DNA from: Mycobacterium marseillense
GTDB taxonomy: Bacteria; Actinomycetota; Actinomycetes; Mycobacteriales; Mycobacteriaceae
Assembly (NCBI RefSeq): GCF_010731675.1
Contig: NZ_AP022584.1
Location: 2,418,001 to 2,482,000, forward strand
Direction: 5' to 3'
DNA: 64,000 nucleotides
Under the pieces are notes generated by a model. That model made no database searches. It was not told the DNA's origin and worked only from the letters and a program-made list of their open reading frames with translations. The translations under genes were made by a program, and so were the position numbers. Positions 26,964 through 35,878 of this stretch are shown here, piece after piece; the first letter of the stretch is position 1, and every line of letters starts with the position of its first letter.

Positions 26964-27968
26964 GTGTTCCTGCCACACCAGATAGTCGGGCAGATGATCA
27001 ATAAGCGGTTGGACGACACGATGCGGCGCCGCTTCTTCCGCGGCATGGAGTTCGCCGCGCCCGTCGGCGATCCGGGCTGGTTCGGTCCCGACAGCGCCGT
27101 GTGGCGCGTGCATTCGCACCTGCCCGCGCTGATCTTCGGCCTGTACTGCGCTGCGTTCATGGAGTCCCTGGACCCGTCGATCTACTGGATGGGCATGCAC
27201 CATTCGCGCCTGATCAAGCGCGACAGCAACGGAAATCCGATATCACACGTGCCGCAGATCGACCCCGAAGGCGCCGCGACGCGCCTGGGCCACTCGGTCG
27301 CCTTCTTCATCGGCACGGCGTATGGGTCGACGGAAACCGCGGAGCGCCTGGCGACATCGGTGCGCGCGATGCACCACACCATCAAGGGCACCCGCCCCGA
27401 CGGAGCCCGCTACGACGCCGACGATCCCGAGTGGCTGCGCTGGAACTACGCGACGGTCGTCTGGGGGCTGGCCACCGCGCACGAGATGTATCACCCAATG
27501 CCGTTGCGCGGCAAGAAACTCGACCGCTACTACGGCGAGTTCGTTCGGGTCGGGCATGCCCTGGGTGGCACCGATCTGCCGGCCACCAAGGCCGAGACGC
27601 TCGAGTGCCTGGAATCGTACTTGCCGAAATTGGCTGTCACCCACGGGAAAGCGATGGGCACCGGTCCCAACGTCGCCATGCCGCAGGCCGCCGTGGACTG
27701 GGCCATTCGCGACACGATGCCGAAATGGGCCAAGCAACTCCTTCAGCACCGTGACTGCAACATCATCGAACGCACCGCCCGTCGTACCGCGGTGTGGTCA
27801 ATCATCAACGGGATCAATGCCGCGGCGGGCCCGACGCCGGAGTTCCGGCAGGCCCAGGCCAGGGTCCGGGGAGGCACCACCGTCCCCCACACCGTGCCGT
27901 CCTACGTGCCCGGCACCGATCAGGTCCGCACCCGCTCCGAGGTGGAGCTCAGCTTCCAGTCGGTGTAG
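26964..27968 (+). CDS. Oxygenase MpaB family (DUF2236) protein
   Basis: A 334-residue helical protein of the DUF2236/MpaB/latex-clearing-protein superfamily. Recognisable parts are WRVHSHLPALIFGL, the family pattern RLGHSVAFFIGTAYGSTE, and a His-containing central region (RAMHHTIKG, WGLATAHEMYH). Relatives bind haem b and cleave double bonds with oxygen. The GTG start at 26964 has GAGGGAG about 7 bases upstream. It is controlled by the divergent TetR and its operator. The substrate is unknown. Confidence 0.85.
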   Translation: MFLPHQIVGQMINKRLDDTMRRRFFRGMEFAAPVGDPGWFGPDSAVWRVHSHLPALIFGLYCAAFMESLDPSIYWMGMHHSRLIKRDSNGNPISHVPQIDPEGAATRLGHSVAFFIGTAYGSTETAERLATSVRAMHHTIKGTRPDGARYDADDPEWLRWNYATVVWGLATAHEMYHPMPLRGKKLDRYYGEFVRVGHALGGTDLPATKAETLECLESYLPKLAVTHGKAMGTGPNVAMPQAAVDWAIRDTMPKWAKQLLQHRDCNIIERTARRTAVWSIINGINAAAGPTPEFRQAQARVRGGTTVPHTVPSYVPGTDQVRTRSEVELSFQSV

Positions 27969-28308
27969 CGCCCGACGGGGCCTCAGTGACCGGCTGCCCC
28001 AGGTGCTGGGGACAGTAGGCGCTCGCCGCGATCATGGTGAACTGGGCGGCGCCGTCCACCGTGAAGCCCGGGTTGCTCGACGACACGTTGTGGATGACGT
28101 CGACCTGGGGGTGCCCCTGGTCCATCAGCTCGCATGCCCTTTTGCCCACCCCGACGGCGGTGGCCGGGCTCTGATAGGTGATGCCGGCCTTGTTGAGGGC
28201 GGCGAGGAAGCTCACATCGGAGGCCGAATTGCCGGCCGGATCGGCGTGCGCCGGCGCGGCCGCGCCGATGACGGCGACGAGGCCCGCAAGCACTACAAGG
28301 ATGCGCAT
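27949..28308 (-). CDS. DUF732 secreted protein
   Basis: A 119-residue exported protein. The signal peptide is MRILVVLAGLVAVIGAAAP with likely cleavage after AHA. The mature DUF732 domain contains FLAALNKAGI, ACELMDQG and SAYCPQHLG with two Cys that could form a disulfide. DUF732 proteins are numerous in mycobacteria and of unknown function. The 3' end overlaps the convergent oxygenase gene by 20 bases. Confidence 0.85.
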   Translation of the reverse strand: MRILVVLAGLVAVIGAAAPAHADPAGNSASDVSFLAALNKAGITYQSPATAVGVGKRACELMDQGHPQVDVIHNVSSSNPGFTVDGAAQFTMIAASAYCPQHLGQPVTEAPSGATPTGS

Positions 28309-28434
28309 GGCTTCATCTTCGTATAAGGCCGTGGCACGCACGCCGGCAACCCGGGCAACCTGGGCGAAGAGCCTGGGTGTGGTACACAGTGGCTATGTCC
28401 GCGCTGCCCCGTCGACATCGTTGAGAGCCCCAGC

Positions 28435-29892
28435 GTGCACGACGATCGCCTGCTGACTCCCGGCCAGACGTGCTGGCGCGCGGCGCGAGCCGAAAGGTTC
28501 GCCCCCATCGTCGATGCGGCGGACTACTTCAAGCACGTCAAGGCGGCGATGCTGCGTGCCCGCCACCGGATCATGCTGATCGGCTGGGATTTCGACTCCC
28601 GGGTGACGTTCGAGCGCGGCGACAAGACGCTGCCCGGCCCGAACCAGCTGGGCACCTTCCTGTATTGGATGTTGTGGAAGCGGCCGGGCCTGGATGTCTA
28701 CCTGCTGAAGTCGAACCTGCGGCTGCTCCCGGCGTTCGATGGCCTCTGGTTCGGGCTCGCGCCGGTATCGCTGGTAAACCAGATCAGCAGTAAGCGAATG
28801 CATTTCGCCATCGACGGAGTCCACCCGCTCGGCTCGGTGCATCATCAGAAGATCGTGGTCGTCGACGACGCGGTGGCGTTCTGCGGTGGCATCGACCTCA
28901 CCCTTGACCGATGGGACACCCGCGCCCACGAGCATGTCAACCGGCAGCGCCGCACGGGGGGCCGCGGCTACGGACCACGGCACGACGTCGGGGCCGCCGT
29001 CGACGGCGCCGCGGCGCGAGCTCTTGGCGAGCAGGCGTTGGCGCGGTGGCAGACGGCGACGAAACAATCGTTGGCGCCGGTCCAGGCACGCCACAGCGCC
29101 TGGCCCGGCAAGCTGGAACCGACGCTGTGCAATGTCGACGTCGGAATCGCGCTCACCCTGCCCGAACTCGACGATCGCCCCGAGGTCCGCGAGGTGGAGG
29201 CCCTCAACCTTGCGGCCATAGCGAGTGCCCGCGACACGATTTATGTGGAGAACCAATACCTGGCGTCGCGCACCATCGCCGAGGCACTGGCCGCGCGGCT
29301 GCGGGAAGACGACGGCCCGGAGATCGTCATCGTGCTTGCCCGTAAGGGCAACAATCCGCTCGAGCGGGGAACGATGGACAGCGCTCGCCACCGCCTGCTT
29401 CAACAGCTCTGGGAAGCCGACGAGCATGACCGGCTGGGCATCTACTGGCCGGTGACCGACCGTGGCGCCCCGATCTACATTCACTCGAAGGTGCTGGTGG
29501 TCGACGATCGACTGCTGCGGATCGGGTCATCGAATTTCAACAATCGCTCGATGGGGTTCGACAGCGAATGCGACCTGGCCATCGAAGCGCACCCGGACCG
29601 TTCCGAGCATGACGACGTGCGTCGCGAAATCGCTTCCGTGCGAAACAGTTTGGTGGCTGAGCACCTCGGCATGGCGCCCGGCGAGCTCGAAGAAGCGATC
29701 GCCGAACACCGATCGGTGCACAAGGCCGTCGAGGCACTGCGCGGCGAGGGCAAAACGTTGCGGCCCTTCACCGAGCGCACCGTCGCCAATGAGGCGGGCC
29801 CGCTGGCCGAGAATGAGCTGATGGACCCCGACCATGTGCCGCGGTCGTTGAGCCGAAGCGTGCAACGCTTCATCACCGGTCTTCGCGGCTAA
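28435..29892 (+). CDS. Phospholipase D-superfamily protein
   Basis: A 485-residue cytosolic or membrane-associated enzyme with two HKD motifs: HHQKIVVVDDAVAFCGGID in the first half and IHSKVLVVDDRLLRIGSSN in the second. These form one active site for phosphodiester hydrolysis or transphosphatidylation, as in phospholipase D or cardiolipin synthase. No signal peptide is seen. The start is a GTG at 28435. The 126 bases before it hold no other gene. Confidence 0.92.
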   Translation: MHDDRLLTPGQTCWRAARAERFAPIVDAADYFKHVKAAMLRARHRIMLIGWDFDSRVTFERGDKTLPGPNQLGTFLYWMLWKRPGLDVYLLKSNLRLLPAFDGLWFGLAPVSLVNQISSKRMHFAIDGVHPLGSVHHQKIVVVDDAVAFCGGIDLTLDRWDTRAHEHVNRQRRTGGRGYGPRHDVGAAVDGAAARALGEQALARWQTATKQSLAPVQARHSAWPGKLEPTLCNVDVGIALTLPELDDRPEVREVEALNLAAIASARDTIYVENQYLASRTIAEALAARLREDDGPEIVIVLARKGNNPLERGTMDSARHRLLQQLWEADEHDRLGIYWPVTDRGAPIYIHSKVLVVDDRLLRIGSSNFNNRSMGFDSECDLAIEAHPDRSEHDDVRREIASVRNSLVAEHLGMAPGELEEAIAEHRSVHKAVEALRGEGKTLRPFTERTVANEAGPLAENELMDPDHVPRSLSRSVQRFITGLRG

Positions 29893-29973
29893 CGCGACGG
29901 CGATTTGGGTAGGAGCCGCGTCCGAGTCGGCCTAGTGTGGGCAGAAGTGCCAGTGGACTAAGGACGAGCACCC

Positions 29974-30837
29974 ATGAGCATCGACGACGAATCCGTCACC
30001 ACGTTGGAGGACCTTCGGGGCGATCTGGCGCAGCGGTACAAGCGGACGGCGACGGGCGGAAGCTCGGTCGACAGCGCGATCGCCGAAGCCGACATGGCGG
30101 CGCTCGATCGTGACGGCTACGTCATTTGGGAGAACCTGCTCAGCGCCGAGGAATGCGCGCAGATTCGTGAGACCGTCCGGCCGTGGCTCGGGCATACCGG
30201 ACGCAACTCCTTCGAAGGCCGGCGCACCCAGCGGATCTACAGCGTGCTGAGCAGGACGCGGGTGTGTGATCGGCTTGTCGACCATCCGCGGGTACTCGCG
30301 GCGCTCGACCGGTTGCTGATGCCCAATTATCTGCTGTCGGCGTTGCAGGCCATCAACATTCAGCCCGGCGAGGCCGCGCAGCTGGCTCACCATGATGACG
30401 GCTTCTACCCGATTCCACGTCCGCGCGGGCCATTGGCGGCCGCCACGATCTGGGCGATCGACGACTTCACCGCCGACAACGGCGCCACGGTCCTGTACCC
30501 GGGCAGCCACCGGTGGGGCAAGCGCCGTCCGGGCTCCGCGGATCAGGCGTTGCCCGTCGTCATGCCCACCGGTTCGTGCGTCTTCTTCGTCGGCACCCTG
30601 TGGCATGGCGGAGGCGCCAACAACACTGCCCACGAGCGGCTGGCGATCACCGCGCAATACTGTGAACCGTGGCTGCGGCCTATGGAGGCCTATACGTTGT
30701 CGATGCCGCGCGACCTCGCGCGAACGGTCTCCGATGACATTCGCCGCATGATCGGCTACAGCATCCACCCGCCGTTCGTCGGCAACGTCGATGGCTTGCA
30801 TCCATTGCGGCTGTTGGGATCTGGTCCTGAGGCGTAG
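29974..30837 (+). CDS. Phytanoyl-CoA dioxygenase (PhyH)-family protein
   Basis: A 287-residue Fe(II)/2-oxoglutarate dioxygenase. The iron site is H140-x-D142 in the run LAHHDDGF, with a distal His near 211 in TLWHGGG and a following Arg in HERLAIT. The motif NGATVLYPGSHRWG is typical of PhyH. It hydroxylates an acyl-CoA or small lipophilic substrate, not identifiable here. AAGGACGAG precedes the ATG by about 7 bases. Confidence 0.9.
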   Translation: MSIDDESVTTLEDLRGDLAQRYKRTATGGSSVDSAIAEADMAALDRDGYVIWENLLSAEECAQIRETVRPWLGHTGRNSFEGRRTQRIYSVLSRTRVCDRLVDHPRVLAALDRLLMPNYLLSALQAINIQPGEAAQLAHHDDGFYPIPRPRGPLAAATIWAIDDFTADNGATVLYPGSHRWGKRRPGSADQALPVVMPTGSCVFFVGTLWHGGGANNTAHERLAITAQYCEPWLRPMEAYTLSMPRDLARTVSDDIRRMIGYSIHPPFVGNVDGLHPLRLLGSGPEA

Positions 30838-30890
30838 CCGCGGGGCGGCTTCACCGCTTCGGACGATCCGCCTCTGCAAGAATGGTTTGA

Positions 30891-31397
30891 ATGTCGCGCT
30901 CATTCGACGTCCTGACCGAGTCGCCCGCCAGCGTTGAGCAGATTCATGCCGCCTTCGGTCGCGAGGACTATTGGCTGGCCCGCATCGCGGCCGGTGCCGC
31001 CGAGACCACCTTGGACTCATTGGTGGCCGAGGCCGACGGCACGGTGACGGTGAGCACGACCCAACGCATCGGTCGTCAGATCCTGCCCGGACTGGTCGCC
31101 AAATTCGTTACCGGCGAGGTGAAGATCGTGCAGACCGAGATGTGGCGCCCGGATGGTCATCGTCAGGTACGTGGGCGGGTCAACGTGTCCGCCTCCGGCG
31201 GATTGGGATCAGGCCATGCGGACACGTGGCTGGCGCCGATGGATGACAGCGGTTCGCAACTGCGTGCCGCCCTTCAGGTGAACGTCAAACTTCCTTTGGT
31301 GGGCGGCAAACTCGAGAAATCCATCGGGGCCGGATTGGCCGAGGGCATCCCCGAGATGCTGCGCTTCACCACTACGTGGATTGCCGAAAACACGTAA
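30891..31397 (+). CDS. DUF2505 domain protein
   Basis: A 168-residue protein of the START/SRPBCC-like DUF2505 family common in actinobacteria: it begins MSRSFDVLTESPASVEQI, continues HAAFGREDYWLAR, then LPGLVAKFV, and ends with GKLEKSIGAGLAEGI. The fold suggests binding of a hydrophobic ligand; the role is unknown. It lies 53 bases after the PhyH gene on the same strand, so cotranscription is possible. Confidence 0.85.
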   Translation: MSRSFDVLTESPASVEQIHAAFGREDYWLARIAAGAAETTLDSLVAEADGTVTVSTTQRIGRQILPGLVAKFVTGEVKIVQTEMWRPDGHRQVRGRVNVSASGGLGSGHADTWLAPMDDSGSQLRAALQVNVKLPLVGGKLEKSIGAGLAEGIPEMLRFTTTWIAENT

Positions 31398-31439
31398 AAC
31401 TTCGCTACGACGTCCGGCATCAGCCACGGCAACAGGCTG

Positions 31440-31640
31440 TTTCGCGCCGCGATACCACCACAGCTCGATGGGAGCCACCCATGTCTGTCAGCAAGCGCGC
31501 GGCGGCACCGACTTCGACACGGCCTATACAGCCGTTACGAGCAAGGCTATGCGGCCGCGCAAGCGGGCCAGATCATGGGGCCGCCGTCGGGAGGTTCTGT
31601 CCTGATGTGGAGGCCACGTTTGATCGCTGGAGAAATCGCG
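31440..31640 (+). other. Possible decayed coding remnant
   Basis: The 254 bases between the DUF2505 and immunity genes hold no intact gene. One frame reads QARGGTDFDTAYT and, after a one-base shift near 31531, another continues RYEQGYAAAQAGQIMGPPSG. Joined, they resemble a soluble helical segment, so a frameshifted fragment is possible. Without a homologue this is weak. Confidence 0.25.
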
Positions 31641-31651
31641 CGAGCGGGAGA

Positions 31652-32116
31652 TCACTGGCTTCGGTTCCAGAAGTCCGGCCCCTCCATTTCGAGCACACCG
31701 ACATGCGCGACAGGATAATACTTTTCGATGCGACTTCGGACCGACTCAAGCAACTGAATAGTCGTCGGGAAATCCACTGCTAGATTATCTTTCATGATTT
31801 CGTCGAGCGGAACGCCTTGCCGGATAGCAAACCTAGGTAGGTATTGCCAATTCCCCGACTGGTCGTATGGGCCAAATGTGTTGGGCGCGTCAAGCGGGGC
31901 GATCATACAATTGATCGAACCGTCTCGTGTCGACTCATAAACCTGGATCTTGCAATCGTCCGATCGGAAGAACACAACGGAGCCCCGCCGACTGCCATCG
32001 CGTGCCTCCGGGTCGCTTTCGTCTACGTCGTCGTACCCGTCCTGCTGAAAACCCAGTTCATTCAACAACGGCTCGACGATGGACCGAACTCCGGACAAAA
32101 ACTCTTGCGTCATCAC
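31652..32116 (-). CDS. Putative immunity protein of the adjacent T7SS toxin
   Basis: A 154-residue acidic, soluble protein (ELGFQQDGYDDVDESDPEAR, then VVFFRSDDCKIQVYES) with no signal peptide and no recognised family. Its start overlaps the toxin stop by 4 bases (ATGA), and it is the last gene of the module. Small acidic proteins coupled to a polymorphic toxin gene are usually its immunity protein; that is the basis of the call. Local GC is below that of most of the window, which suggests horizontal acquisition. Confidence 0.6.
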   Translation of the reverse strand: MMTQEFLSGVRSIVEPLLNELGFQQDGYDDVDESDPEARDGSRRGSVVFFRSDDCKIQVYESTRDGSINCMIAPLDAPNTFGPYDQSGNWQYLPRFAIRQGVPLDEIMKDNLAVDFPTTIQLLESVRSRIEKYYPVAHVGVLEMEGPDFWNRSQ

Positions 32117-33912
32117 TGCTCACCCATAACGTGCACCCACGCATTTCCGATTTGGCGGTAGCCGTATGCCTCCGCGCTGCTCTTCAAGAACGCGATTTCT
32201 TTGGCTGAGAAGGAATTCGCATCCAAGGCCATGAGCTCTTCAACGCTACTGAATTGTTGTGGCAAATGGTACTCGATCCGAGGCACGCCGCTCTCCATCT
32301 GTGTGCGGAGGAACTGTTCGTTAACCTGCCAGGTGAGGGCTTGGGCTTGGGGTTTGAGAAGACCTTGAGTGAGGGCGTCCCACGTTGGGTCTCCGGTATC
32401 GAAGTAAATCCCACCGTGGGCTCTGGCCTCGCCGATGTAGCCACTTTCGTGGCCGTCGAACTTGCCGAGCACGACTCGGTCTGGGTTGGCACCGACATAG
32501 TGAGTCGACATGTCGGCGAGTTGTCGGCTGAGTCCCGACGTGGGCTCTCCATGCAGATGTGCGTAGGTGAGATCCGTTGCTGTTTGATCGGCCCACGGGT
32601 TGTAGCCGAAGGGGTGATCGAAGCCCATCGGTACGTGCGACGAAACCGCGGGGCCGGTGTCGAGCACGGCGCCAATGTCCGCCAGTTTCCCCGCCCGTGC
32701 GACGGCCGCCCCTTCACCGCCGAAGAGCATCGTGGGCAGCGTGGTGGCAGCGTCGGAGGTCTCGCCGCCCAAATAGTAAGCGAGACTTGGGGAGTCCATT
32801 GCGCTCTTGATTTCCGCGAGCCCGGTGCCCACGGGGTTCAGGGCCGTCGCGGCAGTGCCCTTGAGCATCTGCTCCCATGACTTGACCACACTCGGCGCTC
32901 CCGGACCTCCCTGGCCGAAAAGGTTTTTAATCCCCTGTTCGGTCGCGAACCAGCGGTCACTGAAGCCTTCGGAGAAACCCGGTGGCGGCGGGGCCTTTGG
33001 CTCGGGAGGAACGTAGTTGGGCATCCCATTGTCGATCCACCGCTGCGCCTGGCTCACAACGCCATTCAGACGTGCCTCGATCTGATTCGGCGGCACACCG
33101 TCGCGAATCATGGTCTGGCGCGCCATAGCCTTGAAGCTCTCCACGTCTGCGGGGTTCAGCCGCGGCGGCGGGACACCGCCGCGGCCCGCGCCTGCGGGGC
33201 CAGCCGGCAACAGCATGTCTTGCAACGACCGCGGCTTACCCACAGTGCCCGCGGGAACAGACGGCCCGTTCGGCGAGGCACCGTCCGGCCGAGCATCTGC
33301 GGGACCATCCGGCAACAACATGTCCTGCCACGTGCGTGGCTTACGACCAGTCGCCGGATTGGGCGGACCTTGTGGCGGTGCGCCACCACTTGGCGAATGG
33401 CCGGTGGCATCCAGCGGGACCTCGCCCACCGCAAACCGGACGGCAGCGGCAAGCTCGTGATCGGCGCTGTGGGCATGCACATTCAACGCAATGAGTTGAT
33501 CCTGCAGCAGCTGTTGTTGGGCGGCAAACTCTATGGGATCGCGCCCAATCCATGTGTCGCCCACATCTATTCGCCAATCCGGCGTGATGGTCCAGCCATT
33601 GGCTTCAGCGGCCCGCTCGATGTCCTCGAGTTCACGCTTACATGCGCGCACATCCCCCTCGGCTCGCGCCACCGCCGCGGCTACCTGCTGCGACTCCTGA
33701 CCGTCGGCCTCGATGTCGCGCCGAGCCTTACCGAGGTCAGAGCGAAACGCCTCTCCGGCCTCTCCCTGCCATCCGCTGAGAACGTTATGCACTTGCTGGA
33801 GGTTCTCCCCCAACAGCTGCAAGGTGTTGGCGCGTCCGTTGGCGGTCTCGAACACCTTCTGGATCGCGCCGAGGTCCCAACGTATGACGTCATTGGGGGT
33901 CAGCTGCCCCAC
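32113..33912 (-). CDS. Type VII-secreted polymorphic toxin with WXG-like N-terminus
   Basis: A 599-residue protein. The first ~130 residues are helical with W48-Q-G50 (LSGWQGEAGEAF), a WXG100/LXG-like secretion domain. A Pro/Gly-rich linker follows, with two near-identical units (PRTWQDMLLP and PRSLQDMLLP) about 40 residues apart. A central helical region has a Gly/Ala-rich segment near 400. The C-terminal ~150 residues are a discrete domain with VLGKFDG, SGYIGEARAHGGIYFDTGD and TWDALTQG. I do not recognise its activity. It is flanked by an EspC-like gene and a coupled immunity candidate. Confidence 0.8.
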   Translation of the reverse strand: MGQLTPNDVIRWDLGAIQKVFETANGRANTLQLLGENLQQVHNVLSGWQGEAGEAFRSDLGKARRDIEADGQESQQVAAAVARAEGDVRACKRELEDIERAAEANGWTITPDWRIDVGDTWIGRDPIEFAAQQQLLQDQLIALNVHAHSADHELAAAVRFAVGEVPLDATGHSPSGGAPPQGPPNPATGRKPRTWQDMLLPDGPADARPDGASPNGPSVPAGTVGKPRSLQDMLLPAGPAGAGRGGVPPPRLNPADVESFKAMARQTMIRDGVPPNQIEARLNGVVSQAQRWIDNGMPNYVPPEPKAPPPPGFSEGFSDRWFATEQGIKNLFGQGGPGAPSVVKSWEQMLKGTAATALNPVGTGLAEIKSAMDSPSLAYYLGGETSDAATTLPTMLFGGEGAAVARAGKLADIGAVLDTGPAVSSHVPMGFDHPFGYNPWADQTATDLTYAHLHGEPTSGLSRQLADMSTHYVGANPDRVVLGKFDGHESGYIGEARAHGGIYFDTGDPTWDALTQGLLKPQAQALTWQVNEQFLRTQMESGVPRIEYHLPQQFSSVEELMALDANSFSAKEIAFLKSSAEAYGYRQIGNAWVHVMGEQ

Positions 33913-33921
33913 TCGTGGCCC

Positions 33922-34224
33922 CTACTTCCGCACCGACCGGAAGGCTCGCGCCGACTCGTCCTCGTTGATGAGGTAGCCGAGCATCGCATCGGCGACGTGC
34001 GATCCCAGGCGGTCTACCTGTAGCTGGTGGTGGTCATGGCGGGTGTGCCACCGGACCGCGAGCTCGCACAACGCCAGCTCGGAGGATCCGATCCAGCCCG
34101 GCGCGGCCGCCGCCAGACCGTCCTCATGGTTGAAGAAATCCAACGCAGCTTCGCCGATCGCGTTGAACATGTCGTTGCTGCCGACGTGCAGTGCGGCGGG
34201 ATCGACCTTCAATCCAGTTGCCAC
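33922..34224 (-). CDS. EspC-like ESX secretion-associated protein
   Basis: A 100-residue helix-turn-helix-hairpin protein of the T7SS EspC/DUF2580 type. It begins MATGLKVDPAALHVGSND, has the turn APGWIGSSELAL and ends with YLINEDESAR, where Y-x3-[DE] is the ESX secretion signal. It is encoded 9 bases before the toxin gene and probably forms a heterodimer with the toxin's WXG-like domain for export, as PE/PPE or EspC/EspA pairs do (inference). Confidence 0.75.
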   Translation of the reverse strand: MATGLKVDPAALHVGSNDMFNAIGEAALDFFNHEDGLAAAAPGWIGSSELALCELAVRWHTRHDHHQLQVDRLGSHVADAMLGYLINEDESARAFRSVRK

Positions 34225-34325
34225 GAATGTTTCCTTCCACTCGCCGGCGTTGCGCTCCGAAACTTAATTTGCTGCGTAGCCCGGCGCACTTCACCTTGCG
34301 GTGATCAAGGCGCTGACCAGCGCCT

Positions 34326-35825
34326 TTAACCCAGAGTGAAGACCTGCACCGCTGCCGACTTGCCTTTCAACGCGTGGGCCCCCCGATCGATGAGCCCGCG
34401 AGGTCGAGAAGCCAGTGCGTCGACGCACGAATGGGTGAGCAGGATGGCATCACCCGTCGCCTTGGTTAGCTGCTCGACGCGCGCGGCGACGTTGACGGTG
34501 TCGCCGATCAGCGTGAACTCGAGCTTGCCGCCGCCGCCGATGGTGCCGGCGATCACGACGCCAGTGTTGATTCCGATGCCGATCCGCAGCGCGCCGCCGA
34601 AGCGCTCCGCGACCAATCGCTGAATCCCGATGGCGACAGACACCGCGGCATCGGCATGTCCCACAAGGTCGTTCGGTGCGCCGAAGACGGCGAGGGCTCC
34701 GTCGCCGAGGAACTTGTTGACGTGCCCACCTGCGTGGACGACGTTGGGTACGACGATCTCGAACAGAGCGTTGAGCCGAGCGACGGTGTCCTCGGCGGTG
34801 TTTGCCTCGGCGAACGGAGTGAAGTCGCGGATGTCGACGAACATCACGGTGACCTCGCGGCGCTCGCCGGTGAACACGTCGTCGCCCTGTTCAAGTAGCC
34901 GCGCCGCCAATGCCGGATCGACGTAGGTGCCGAACGCACCCTGAAGTCGTTGTCGCTCAGCCAAACCCGCCTGCATGCGGTTGAAAGACGCCGCTAGGGC
35001 GCCGAGGTCGTCGTCCTGGACGACGGGTAAGCGTTGGCTATAGTCCCCTACCGCAACACGTTCGGCGCCCTTGGCGAGGTCGCGAATGGGTTGCAAAGAC
35101 CTCGAGAACCCGAAACCGACTGTCACCGGCACCGCGAAGGCAACCGCCATCGCAGCGCCGATAACGATCGCCAGGATGGGTGCGGCACTCACATTGGACA
35201 CTCCGGCAAGCAATGCTCCGCCGGTGGCGTACGCGAAGGTGGCGGCGACCACCGACACGTTCGATCGCCTGGCGAAGGTAGGGCGCGAGCGCGGCAGCGA
35301 ATCGCCAAGTCCGGTGTCACCGGCGAGGGCGATCCTGGCCGGGCGAAATGCTCCCTCGACGATGTTGTGATAGGCGACCAGCTGGATCGCCGCTACTACG
35401 ACAGCGGCCACGATCCCGTATTGCACGAGCCGCGTCCCACTCGCCCCGACCATCACACCGACGACGACCGCCAACGCGGCGGCCCAGGCGGCGGCGCCCC
35501 ATACCGCGCGGGCCGTCGCCTTCCGCGCATAGACATAGGTCCCCTCCAGGGCGGCCGCTCGATCGACGTCGTGGCCGGCCGCCCACTGCTCCGCAGGGCG
35601 GCTCCATCGGCGACCGGGAAGAATGAAGATGCACGCGAGTACCACCACCGCGCCGACGGTGACGGCTCCGATCTCGGCCCAGTGTCCGGACTTCTCGAAC
35701 GCGACGATCGGCAACGATATGAATACGGAGTAGATCGGGAGCGAAATGAAAAATGCGAGCACCCAACACACCAGAAGGTACCGCGGACCAAACCGATCCC
35801 ACATCCACTGAATGATGCGGTCCAT
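34326..35825 (-). CDS. Membrane-bound adenylate cyclase (6TM-HAMP-class III)
   Basis: A 499-residue signalling enzyme making cAMP. Up to six membrane helices occupy about residues 15-240, followed by a HAMP linker (FSRSLQPIRDLAKGAERVAVGDY) and a class III cyclase domain with metal Asp in MFVDIRDFTPF, substrate Lys in VNKFLGDGALAVFG, and Asp in FTLIGDTVNVAARV, the Lys/Asp pair that favours ATP. The layout is that of the Rv1318c-Rv1320c/Rv3645 group (from memory). It lies 100 bases upstream of the EspC-like gene and is not obviously part of that module. Confidence 0.93.
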   Translation of the reverse strand: MDRIIQWMWDRFGPRYLLVCWVLAFFISLPIYSVFISLPIVAFEKSGHWAEIGAVTVGAVVVLACIFILPGRRWSRPAEQWAAGHDVDRAAALEGTYVYARKATARAVWGAAAWAAALAVVVGVMVGASGTRLVQYGIVAAVVVAAIQLVAYHNIVEGAFRPARIALAGDTGLGDSLPRSRPTFARRSNVSVVAATFAYATGGALLAGVSNVSAAPILAIVIGAAMAVAFAVPVTVGFGFSRSLQPIRDLAKGAERVAVGDYSQRLPVVQDDDLGALAASFNRMQAGLAERQRLQGAFGTYVDPALAARLLEQGDDVFTGERREVTVMFVDIRDFTPFAEANTAEDTVARLNALFEIVVPNVVHAGGHVNKFLGDGALAVFGAPNDLVGHADAAVSVAIGIQRLVAERFGGALRIGIGINTGVVIAGTIGGGGKLEFTLIGDTVNVAARVEQLTKATGDAILLTHSCVDALASRPRGLIDRGAHALKGKSAAVQVFTLG

Positions 35826-35878
35826 GACAGGAGGTTAAGCGCCCTCCACCGGTGGCGCGGCCGTTCTGATATTGCCGG

